Part shown: piece after piece, positions 43,089 through 49,073 of the stretch
Layout of the letters: the number at the start of each line of letters is the position of its first letter
Position numbering within the stretch: position 1 is the first letter of the stretch
Source of the DNA: Desulfoarculaceae bacterium
GTDB lineage: Bacteria > Desulfobacterota > Desulfobulbia > Desulfobulbales > Desulfocapsaceae
Assembly: GCA_019429465.1 (NCBI GenBank)
Contig: JAHYIV010000020.1
Span: 1-49,073 of the forward strand
Direction: 5' to 3'
DNA length: 49,073 nucleotides
The notes under the pieces: model-generated
Told to the model about the DNA's origin: nothing
Seen by the model: only the letters and a program-made list of their open reading frames with translations
The model's database searches: none
Program-made: the position numbers and the translations under genes

Positions 43089-43616
43089 ATGGATGAGATA
43101 GGCGAACCACAGCCGCTACAAGAACAGGAAAATGGTCCACGGTTTATCCGCTCTCAAGCCGTTCTTCAGGATTTTCGTATCATCTTTCGCTCAATTCAGG
43201 AGCACTCCCGTTGGGTGGAAAAAGAATCGGGGATTTCTGCTGCTCAGTTGTGGATGCTCTGGGAGTTGTTTAATGAGCCCGGTCTGACAGTGTCTGCTCT
43301 GGCCAGGGTGCTTTCCATCCATCAATCCACCTGCAGTAATATGCTTGACAAGATCCAGAAGAAGGGGCTGGTGCTCCGCGATCGTTCCATTGATGATCAA
43401 AGGGTTGTTCGTCTCTATCTCACGGAAAAAGGATCTTCCTTGCTGGCAAAGGCACCGCGTCCAGCCCAGGGGGCCTTATGTGACGTCTTGCTTCGTCTGC
43501 CGGTCAAGGTCTTATGCGAGTTGGAATCAGGTCTTAACCAGTTGATTGATGCCTTGAAGATTGTCGACGAAAAGGCAGCTATGTTGCCGATTATCGCAGA
43601 AAAACAAAATTTATAA
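43089..43616 (+). CDS. MarR-family transcriptional regulator
   Basis: The 175-residue protein has the MarR winged-helix pattern: QLWMLWELFNEPGLTVSALARVLSIHQSTCSNMLDKIQKKGLVLRDRSIDDQRVVRLYLTEKG is laid out as helix 1-2, recognition helix near 84-98 and wing near 105-118. Family members repress efflux or stress genes and release DNA on ligand or oxidation; one Cys is in the recognition helix (Cys86). A palindrome over its own promoter suggests autorepression. Nearby targets might include the efflux operon or the SH3 gene, but this is not shown. ATG 43089 follows GGAAACAGGGAA. Confidence 0.9.
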   Translation: MDEIGEPQPLQEQENGPRFIRSQAVLQDFRIIFRSIQEHSRWVEKESGISAAQLWMLWELFNEPGLTVSALARVLSIHQSTCSNMLDKIQKKGLVLRDRSIDDQRVVRLYLTEKGSSLLAKAPRPAQGALCDVLLRLPVKVLCELESGLNQLIDALKIVDEKAAMLPIIAEKQNL

Positions 43617-43836
43617 ATAGCTTGATGATGGCCACCGGCCGTGATTGTGCTTGTCGAAGAGGCCTCAAGCCAGGGAAACAGCCTCGGGTGTATTTTTTCT
43701 CCATCATGGGCTGACTGATCCCTTGGTATTTGCGCGCTTATTGATAGTTGCCACTTCGTGCCGTATGGAATGTCTGCCGCTGGTCTATGGTACAGATCTG
43801 GATCGACTTTTTTGAGATTGATTAAAGAGGTAGGAA

Positions 43837-44286
43837 ATGCAGTCCCAGCTTAAAATTTCTCTTGCATGCTTCATCGTCCTTCTGCTCTTTGCCCCTCTGT
43901 TGTCTGACGCCAAAATGGTCAGCATTATCAAGGAAGGGGTCAATATCCGTTCCGGACCCTCAACAAGCTCCCAGGTACAGTGGCAGGTGAATAAAGGTTT
44001 CCCTCTTCAGGTTATTGGCAGCAGAGGTAAATGGTACCAGGTTCGGGATTTTGAAAATGATAAGGGATGGGTATATGCACCGCTTACCACCCGTAAAAGT
44101 CATCTGGTGGTCAAGAGACCGGTGGTAAATATCCGTAGCGGGGCCGGTACCAACTACCCCGTTGTCTCCCGGGCAAAATACGGTGTGGTCTTCCGTCTCC
44201 TGACAGGGGGTGGGGACTGGGTTGAGGTCCGGCATGAGAGTGGTGTCACCGGCTGGGTGGCCAGGAGACTTCTCTGGGGCGGCTGA
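43837..44286 (+). CDS. Secreted protein with two bacterial SH3 domains (second paralogue)
   Basis: The 149-residue protein has a signal peptide ending LLSDA, then two SH3b repeats: VNIRSGPSTSSQV...DFENDKGWVYAPL and VNIRSGAGTNYPV...HESGVTGWVARRLLWGG. It shares the GFP-x5-GKW-x6-DFENDKGW core with the protein at 9277, so the two are diverged copies. The start has AGAGGTAGGAA upstream. Its 3' end overlaps a low-confidence minus-strand ORF. Neighbours (MarR, ectoine genes) do not show a common pathway; peptidoglycan or envelope binding is the best guess. Confidence 0.85.
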   Translation: MQSQLKISLACFIVLLLFAPLLSDAKMVSIIKEGVNIRSGPSTSSQVQWQVNKGFPLQVIGSRGKWYQVRDFENDKGWVYAPLTTRKSHLVVKRPVVNIRSGAGTNYPVVSRAKYGVVFRLLTGGGDWVEVRHESGVTGWVARRLLWGG

Positions 44287-44527
44287 TTCCCGACTGTAAA
44301 GTTTGATAGAGATTGCCGTTCTCTGAGAGTGGCGTCTGCAGAGGTGTTGTCACCTCACAGCTCCAACCACCCCGATACAAAAATTGATCCAGAAGAGGAT
44401 CTGTTGAATCAAGATCGTTGCCAAGCCCACCCCTGAAAATAAACGCCAGATGTCCAGTAATCAGCTCATGGTTGATTCTTATTCTGCCTCTGCCAATAAG
44501 CCGCTGTAAAAAAAATAACATGGCCAT
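44246..44527 (-). CDS. Doubtful 93-residue ORF overlapping the SH3 gene
   Basis: A minus-strand frame with ordinary codon composition, from an ATG inside the palindromic element at 44513-44641. Its product (start MAMLFFLQRLIGRGRIRINHEL) has no domain I recognise, and the final 41 bases overlap the SH3 gene. It could be a fragment of a lost gene whose start was supplied by the element. I cannot exclude chance. Confidence 0.2.
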   Translation of the reverse strand: MAMLFFLQRLIGRGRIRINHELITGHLAFIFRGGLGNDLDSTDPLLDQFLYRGGWSCEVTTPLQTPLSENGNLYQTLQSGISRPREVSWPPSR

Positions 44528-44641
44528 CTAAGTGCCCGGAGCGGCATAAGGAGCCGGTCGCTCCTACGCCGTCCATGGCGATCGCGACACTGGGCCATCC
44601 CTGCCTGCGTAACGAAATAGATATAAATGGCCATGTTATTT
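44513..44641. repeat. Palindromic element before the ectoine operon, possibly related to family D
   Basis: A perfect 15-bp inverted repeat AAATAACATGGCCAT (44513-44527) and its inverse (44627-44641) brackets 99 bases. A second perfect stem CGTAACGAAATA (44608-44619) pairs with TATTTCGTAACG (44637-44648). The right arms overlap, so the stems exclude each other. Words such as CTTATGCCGC and GCCGTTA resemble family D read in reverse. Confidence 0.7.
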
Positions 44642-44693
44642 CGTAACGGCTCCTAAGCTGTGTGTCCATATCTCAGTCAATTTGGATCTTTCA

Positions 44694-44872
44694 GGGACGC
44701 GGAAAATACTACTATACCATCTTGCTTCCCGTCTTCGGGCCATTTTTGATCGAACCTCAAGCAAAAAATCCTCGATGGAGCCCAACGACATCTGCGGTTT
44801 TACTCAATCGGTGCAGCCAGATCCGGCCCAAATCCAGTCGCAATTCAGGTAAATCAGTATTTTCCGAGTCCC
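44694..44872 (+). repeat. Inverted-repeat element, family C (copy C4)
   Basis: 179 bases, GGGACGCGGAAAATACT to AGTATTTTCCGAGTCCC, intact. It lies 58 bases before ectB, so it forms part of the upstream region of the ectoine genes and may separate them from an older promoter. Confidence 0.93.
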
Positions 44873-44930
44873 TTACGCAACATGACTATAACTGTAACTA
44901 ATAACCAAACTTTTTCAGACGGAATATAAC

Positions 44931-46205
44931 ATGCGTATATTTGAGAACATGGAATCTCAGGTGCGGGGATATATCCGCTCCTTTCCGGTGATTTTTACCT
45001 CGGCGAAAGGGTCAATTATGACCGATGAATCCGGCACTGACTATATTGATTTTTTTGCCGGGGCCGGCACCTTGAATTATGGTCATAATAACGAGCGGAT
45101 CTCCACTGCCATGATCGAGTATCTCCAGTCCAACGGTGTGGTTCATGGCCTGGATATGGCCACGACGGCCAAAAAAAACTTCCTGCAGAAGCTGAATGAT
45201 ACCATCTTGGGTCCCCGTAACCTGGAATACAAGATCCAGTTCACCGGCCCCACCGGCACCAACGCGGTGGAGACCGCCTTGAAACTGGCCCGCATGGTCA
45301 AGGGCCGTTCCAATGTGGTCTGTTTTACCAACGGTTATCACGGCCTGACCATGGGTGCCCTCTCTGTTACCGGTAATACCTTCTACCGTGATGAGGCCTA
45401 TATCAGCCGTTCCAATGTCTCCTTCCTGCCTTTTGACAACTATCTGGGGCCTGATTGTAACACCCTGGCCCTCTTTCGCAAGCTGCTCGTTGACAATTCC
45501 AGCGGCCTGGATCTGCCTGCCGCGGTCATCCTGGAGACCATCCAGGCAGAGGGTGGCGTCAACATCGCCAGCGCTGCCTGGCTGAAGGGACTGGCGGAGA
45601 TCTGTCACGAATTTGACATCCTGCTCATTGTCGATGACATCCAGGTGGGCAATGGCCGCAGTGGTGATTTCTTCAGTTTTGAAGAGGCGGGCATCAAGCC
45701 GGATATCATCTGCCTCTCCAAGGCCATAGGCGGCGGACTGCCCCTGGCCGTTATTCTCATGCGCCCCGATCTCGACCAATGGAAACCGGGTGAGCATACC
45801 GGCACCTTCCGCGGCAATAACCTGGCCTTTGTCGCCTCGTATCAGGCCTTGCATTATTGGGATAATAACGATCTTTCCGAGGCGGTGAAGTATAAGGGCG
45901 CTGTCATCGAAAAAGAGCTGCTGGCCATTGCCGCCAAATATCCCGAGCTCAATGCCGAGGTGCGGGGCCGGGGTATGATTTATGGCCTGGAGATCCTGGA
46001 GCGGGGTCTGGCCAGCCAGATTTCTGAAAAATGTTTTGAGAATGGCCTGGTCATTGAGTTGGCAGGCGCCGACGATCAGGTGGTGAAATTCCTGCCGGCC
46101 CTGACCATTGATGAAGAAACCTTGCTGCGCGGCATTGCTATTGTTGAAAAATCAATCGGTGTTATTCTTCAGGAAAAGAGCGCTAACCTAACAAAGGAGA
46201 TGTGA
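44931..46205 (+). CDS. ectB: L-2,4-diaminobutyrate:2-oxoglutarate aminotransferase EctB
   Basis: EctB converts aspartate semialdehyde to L-2,4-diaminobutyrate using glutamate, the first dedicated step to ectoine. The 424-residue class III PLP enzyme has [41 protein letters not shown], and [15 protein letters not shown] with the PLP lysine, then [10 protein letters not shown], as in EctB. The stop overlaps the ectC start (TGATG), so translation is coupled. No ectA precedes it, although ectA is normally the first gene. The only ribosome site before ATG is a weak GGA. Confidence 0.95.
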   Translation: MRIFENMESQVRGYIRSFPVIFTSAKGSIMTDESGTDYIDFFAGAGTLNYGHNNERISTAMIEYLQSNGVVHGLDMATTAKKNFLQKLNDTILGPRNLEYKIQFTGPTGTNAVETALKLARMVKGRSNVVCFTNGYHGLTMGALSVTGNTFYRDEAYISRSNVSFLPFDNYLGPDCNTLALFRKLLVDNSSGLDLPAAVILETIQAEGGVNIASAAWLKGLAEICHEFDILLIVDDIQVGNGRSGDFFSFEEAGIKPDIICLSKAIGGGLPLAVILMRPDLDQWKPGEHTGTFRGNNLAFVASYQALHYWDNNDLSEAVKYKGAVIEKELLAIAAKYPELNAEVRGRGMIYGLEILERGLASQISEKCFENGLVIELAGADDQVVKFLPALTIDEETLLRGIAIVEKSIGVILQEKSANLTKEM

Positions 46206-46597
46206 TGATAGTCAGGGACATCAAGGAGATCATCGGCACGGAGCGGGAAGTCAAGGGCGAGGGCTGGACCAGCCGCCGCCTCCTTCTCAAAAAAGACGGT
46301 ATGGGCTTCTCCTTTCATGAAACCATTATTCCGGCCGGGGCCATCCTGCAACTCTGGTATAAAAAGCACCTGGAGGCGGTTTATTGCGTGGCCGGTAACG
46401 GCAGCATCGAAGATCTGGCCACCGGTGAGACCCATGCCATCCATGATGGCGTGCTCTATGCCTTGAATAACCATGACCGCCATATCCTGCGGGGCGGCAG
46501 CGAAGATCTGCGCCTGATCTGTGCCTTCAACCCGCCTGTCACCGGTCGCGAAACCCATGATAGCGACGGCTCCTATGAACTGGTGGAGGAGGAATGA
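46205..46597 (+). CDS. ectC: L-ectoine synthase EctC
   Basis: EctC closes N-gamma-acetyl-diaminobutyrate into ectoine. The 130-residue cupin protein has [51 protein letters not shown] and [13 protein letters not shown], with the metal-binding Glu and His of the cupin barrel visible. Its start overlaps the ectB stop by one base and its stop abuts the ask start. No ectD (hydroxylase) follows, which fits an anaerobe because ectD needs oxygen. Confidence 0.95.
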   Translation: MIVRDIKEIIGTEREVKGEGWTSRRLLLKKDGMGFSFHETIIPAGAILQLWYKKHLEAVYCVAGNGSIEDLATGETHAIHDGVLYALNNHDRHILRGGSEDLRLICAFNPPVTGRETHDSDGSYELVEEE

Positions 46598-48016
46598 ATG
46601 GGCACCCATACCGTTGAAAAAATAGGCGGCACCTCCATGAGCCAGTTTGGCGATGTCCTTGATAATATCCTGATCGGCGAGCGGCACGAGGAGGCCCTTT
46701 ATAACCGCATTATCGTGGTTTCCGCCTATGCCGGCATCACCAATGAGCTTCTTGAACATAAGAAGAGCAGCAAATCAGGGGTCTATTCCCTCTTTTCCAG
46801 TCATGATGACTCGTGGGCCTGGGGAGATGCCATTACCGGGGCGGGCCAGATGATGTGCGCCATTAATAAAAAGTTTGAGTATCTGGGCCTCGATGTCAGG
46901 CAGGCCGACAGCTTTGTCAAGCAACGTATTGAAGGGGTACGCAGTTGTCTCCTGGACCTCACCCGGCTCTGCTCTTACGGCCATTTTCAGCTGGAAGAAC
47001 ACCTGCTCACCGTGCGCGAGATGCTGTCGGCTATCGGCGAGGCCCATAGTGCCTATAACAGCTATCTCATCCTTACGCAGCAGGGGGTTAACGCCCATTT
47101 CGTTGATCTTACCGGTTGGATGGAGACTGAACAGCTCTCCCTTGATGACAAGATCAGAAAGTATCTCAGCGACATCGATCTCAGCACTGTCCTGCCTATA
47201 GTTACCGGTTACACCCAATGCAAGGAAGGGATCATGAACACATACGACCGGGGCTATACGGAAATAACCTTCAGCAAGATCGCAGTGCTCACCGAGGCCC
47301 GCGAGGGGATTATCCATAAGGAGTATCATCTCAGCAGTGGCGATCCCAAGATAATCGGGGAAGACAAGGTCGAGGTGATCGGCAACACCAATTATGATGT
47401 GGCAGACCAGCTTTCCGATCTGGGCATGGAGGCCATTCATCCCGGTGCCGCCCGGGGTATGCGGCGCACGGATATCCCGCTGCGGATTAAAAATGTTTTT
47501 GAGCCGGATCACCCCGGCACCCTGATTACCAACGCCTATAAAAGCCCGGAGGCCAAGGTGGAAATCATCGCCGGCCGTAAAGGGGTCACCGGTATTGAGG
47601 TGTGGGATCAGGATATGGTGGGGCGGTGGGATCATGACGCGGAGTTGTTGCAACATCTTACCGACCAGAAAATACGCTATCTGGCCAAAGATACCAACGC
47701 CAATACCCTGACTCACTATGTAGCGGCCCCCTTGGCCCGCATAAAAAAGCTGACAGATGCTATAAAAAAATCGTTTCCAGGCGCCGATATCCTGGTAAAA
47801 AAGGTGGCGCTGGTCTCAGCCATCGGCTCCAATATGGCTGAGACCTGGATTCTGCCGACGGCGGTTCATGCCCTGGCCAATGCCGGTGTCGAAATCCTCG
47901 GTCTCCATAAATGCATGCGCCAGGTGGATATTCAGTTCGTCGTCGAGGAGGATGATTTCGAGAAGGCCATCCGTACCCTGCATCAAAACCTGGTGGAGGC
48001 TGGGGGACAACAGTAG
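46598..48016 (+). CDS. ask: Aspartate kinase of the ectoine type (Ask_Ect)
   Basis: The enzyme phosphorylates aspartate, supplying aspartate semialdehyde for EctB; the ectoine-linked version escapes feedback control by lysine and threonine. The 472-residue protein has the kinase start VEKIGGTSMS, VVSAYAGITNELL, GYTEITFSKIAVL and ACT-domain-like segments with GSNMAETWILPTAV near the end. It starts directly after ectC stop. asd and lysC are elsewhere. Together with ectB and ectC it forms a three-gene operon, though without ectA. Confidence 0.92.
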   Translation: MGTHTVEKIGGTSMSQFGDVLDNILIGERHEEALYNRIIVVSAYAGITNELLEHKKSSKSGVYSLFSSHDDSWAWGDAITGAGQMMCAINKKFEYLGLDVRQADSFVKQRIEGVRSCLLDLTRLCSYGHFQLEEHLLTVREMLSAIGEAHSAYNSYLILTQQGVNAHFVDLTGWMETEQLSLDDKIRKYLSDIDLSTVLPIVTGYTQCKEGIMNTYDRGYTEITFSKIAVLTEAREGIIHKEYHLSSGDPKIIGEDKVEVIGNTNYDVADQLSDLGMEAIHPGAARGMRRTDIPLRIKNVFEPDHPGTLITNAYKSPEAKVEIIAGRKGVTGIEVWDQDMVGRWDHDAELLQHLTDQKIRYLAKDTNANTLTHYVAAPLARIKKLTDAIKKSFPGADILVKKVALVSAIGSNMAETWILPTAVHALANAGVEILGLHKCMRQVDIQFVVEEDDFEKAIRTLHQNLVEAGGQQ

Positions 48017-48017
48017 G

Positions 48018-48155
48018 ATGCATGCCTTGTCGATGGTGGAAGATTTTTATCTTTCCATGATCCATGAAACCAGCCGACAGAAGAGGCAGAGAAACTTTTA
48101 TGTGCTGCGGAATTATTTTTCCAGGTCATTGCCGCCGTATCTATCAACGTCATAG
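48018..48155 (+). CDS. 45-residue ORF after ask, unknown
   Basis: A frame begins one base past the ask stop (ATG 48018) and encodes MHALSMVEDFYLSMIHETS...PPYLSTS. The product is basic and rich in Tyr, Arg and Ser. No domain is recognised. Its tight spacing to ask suggests possible co-translation, but the length is short enough to be chance. AT-rich DNA with no gene follows to the cytochrome. Confidence 0.3.
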   Translation: MHALSMVEDFYLSMIHETSRQKRQRNFYVLRNYFSRSLPPYLSTS

Positions 48156-48494
48156 TTTTTTCCTAAAAAATACGGAACAGGTAATGGGGTTTATATTTTT
48201 TTGTCACGACATATGATATGATGAATACCATAAAGAGCGGCTCCCCCTGTTCGTCCAGAAATGGTCATCTCTGAAGACAGAGAATGATGGTCATGATGAC
48301 CAGGAAGAAAAAATCATGGTGTGCCTGACGTGGAGGGTCGCTCTGTGGTGGAGCGAGATGGCGGCAACTTGGCGAGAGCGACTGACAAGTCGTATTATAA
48401 CCGTGGTGGATGTAACAATCCATCACACCATCAAGGTGGCGAGAGACAGGAAGGTCTGTGCCGGCCATCCATCATTCTTCTTGAGGAGGTTGTA
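48156..48494. other. 339-base region before the cytochrome gene, no gene recognised
   Basis: It holds a possible hairpin around TGGTCAT...ATGACCA near 48255-48302 and another GGTGGATG...CCATCACACC near 48402-48425. These may belong to a leader or operator for the cytochrome gene. I found no convincing gene or family repeat. Confidence 0.45.
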
Positions 48495-48869
48495 ATGAAA
48501 AAGACACTTATGCTGGTAGCGGCGTTGATGATGACAGGAACCCTGGTTTATGCGGCGAGTGCCGACAAAGGGAAGGCCCTTTTTGAAAGCCCGACTCTTG
48601 GCGGTGGCACTACAGGAAAAACCTGCAATACCTGTCACGAGGACGGCAAAGGCTTGGGTAGCGATCTGTTCGAACGCAAGCAATTCACCATTATGGGAAT
48701 GGAAAAGAAGAGCCTGGCCGAAGTTATCAATATCTGTATTGAGAAACCCTTGGGTGGTGTCGCCATTGACCCTCAGGGTCAAGAGATGCAAGATCTGACG
48801 GCCTACATGAAAACCCTGACAGACAAACCAGCTCCAAAGAAAGCGAGGCAGGCAATCGAAGGTTGCTAG
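48495..48869 (+). CDS. Periplasmic c-type cytochrome, single heme
   Basis: The 124-residue protein has a signal peptide ending VYAAS, so it goes to the periplasm, and one heme-attachment motif Cys44-Asn-Thr-Cys47-His48. The likely axial methionine is in the GQEMQDLTAYM segment near the end. It is a small class I cytochrome c-like electron carrier; partners are unknown. GAGGAGG lies before ATG, showing good translation. A terminator at 48899-48936 follows. No oxidase or reductase is next to it. Confidence 0.88.
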   Translation: MKKTLMLVAALMMTGTLVYAASADKGKALFESPTLGGGTTGKTCNTCHEDGKGLGSDLFERKQFTIMGMEKKSLAEVINICIEKPLGGVAIDPQGQEMQDLTAYMKTLTDKPAPKKARQAIEGC

Positions 48870-48898
48870 CGGCTGATCACGACTTGGTATTTTTTGTC

Positions 48899-48936
48899 CG
48901 CCACACTTTGGCCTTGAACCGGGGTGTGGCGTTTTT
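48899..48936 (+). terminator. Intrinsic terminator of the cytochrome gene
   Basis: CGCCACAC (48899-48906) and GTGTGGCG (48924-48931) pair and are followed by TTTTT. It lies 30 bases past the stop codon. Confidence 0.75.
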
Positions 48937-48952
48937 CGTTGGACACAAGATT

Positions 48953-49073
48953 GATGGTTTCGTAAAAACTCAATTTATGAGATGGCTAAGTAAAAAGCGT
49001 CAAATGCGAGGCGCGCAAATTTCGAGGAATGAGGCGTACTTGAGTACGCCGCAGTGACGAGATAATTTGCAGC
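48953..49073 (+). repeat. Transposon-like element (MITE), family B (copy B3), cut by window end
   Basis: Starts GATGGTTTCGTAAAAACTC and is almost identical to B2 up to the last base (ATAATTTGCAGC), so the right end lies outside the window. The left flank is ACAAGATT. It has the GGCGTACTTGAGTACGCC core palindrome. Confidence 0.93.

Noticed and set aside
44287-44512. Degraded ectA remnant upstream of ectB
   Set aside because: Reading all frames I found no acetyltransferase-like segment; the only frame with normal composition runs on the minus strand and does not resemble EctA.
44662-44901. ORFs over family C copies (also near 33502 and 42722)
   Set aside because: Similar frames recur because the element itself is similar; they start and stop in different places and lack ribosome sites.
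1-49073. CRISPR array, rRNA operon, complete prophage or toxin-antitoxin pair
   Set aside because: I looked for regular spaced repeats, rRNA words, phage gene blocks and small overlapping pairs; none was convincing. The repeats present are dispersed, not spaced.

Overview
This window looks like chromosomal DNA from a Desulfobacterota bacterium, most likely a marine or saline sulfate reducer or sulfur disproportionator near Desulfobulbales or Desulfocapsa. The evidence is a TusA/DsrE/YeeE sulfur-trafficking locus, ectoine genes pointing to a salty habitat, one c-type cytochrome, and protein sequences of deltaproteobacterial style. The assignment is inferred from gene content only; there is no rRNA here.

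Layout. (1) 1-1450: AT-rich accessory DNA with a truncated HNH-like gene, an attC-like folded site and a small lipoprotein gene. (2) 2061-5028: an HIT protein with a putative SLOG-type protein, then cmoB and cmoA for tRNA wobble uridine modification. (3) 5226-8764: nadB, a perfect parS, parA and parB. (4) 9277-13310: an SH3 protein, two tRNA-Ser genes, a sigma-54 activator, queH and rdgB. (5) 13327-20574, minus strand: gpsA, gyrA, gyrB, dnaN, with an AT-rich DnaA-box region upstream of dnaN. With parABS 12 kb away, this is probably origin-proximal. (6) 20868-24902: a serine hydrolase carrying an in-frame palindromic element, then a four-gene sulfur-carrier operon (tusA, dsrE-like, a 118-aa protein, a 57-aa protein) divergent from a YeeE/TsuA-type transporter. 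(7) 24989-31928: fau, a deacetylase-fold protein, a response regulator with HD-GYP, gatC, gatA, hisC, cmk. (8) 32012-42469: pal, a DUF2721 protein, a TolC/adaptor/RND efflux operon and rlmKL. (9) 43014-48869: a MarR regulator with its operator, a second SH3 protein, ectB-ectC-ask with no ectA, and a cytochrome c.

The most distinctive feature is five families of short non-coding repeats, called A to E here. A (4 copies, about 80 bp, strong hairpin) includes one copy read through in frame inside the serine hydrolase. B (3 copies) has near-matching terminal inverted repeats and 7-bp target duplications. C (4 copies, about 179 bp, terminal inverted repeats) sits directly at stop codons. D (2 copies) is a modular hairpin element that starts at the stop codons of gatC and tolC; a third palindromic element at 44513 may be distantly related. 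E (2 copies) has ends reading CCTGAATCCTGCAA. At 42444-42932 a B copy lies inside an E copy that lies inside a C copy, which gives a relative insertion order, and the C copy also supplies the end of RlmKL.

How the genes work together: the origin-proximal block handles chromosome segregation and topology. The sulfur block probably imports a reduced sulfur compound such as thiosulfate and passes sulfane sulfur along cysteine carriers. The ectoine block makes osmoprotectant intermediates but needs an acetyltransferase encoded elsewhere. The TolC/RND operon is a three-part efflux pump. All functions are read from sequence motifs and remembered family features; no database search was possible.
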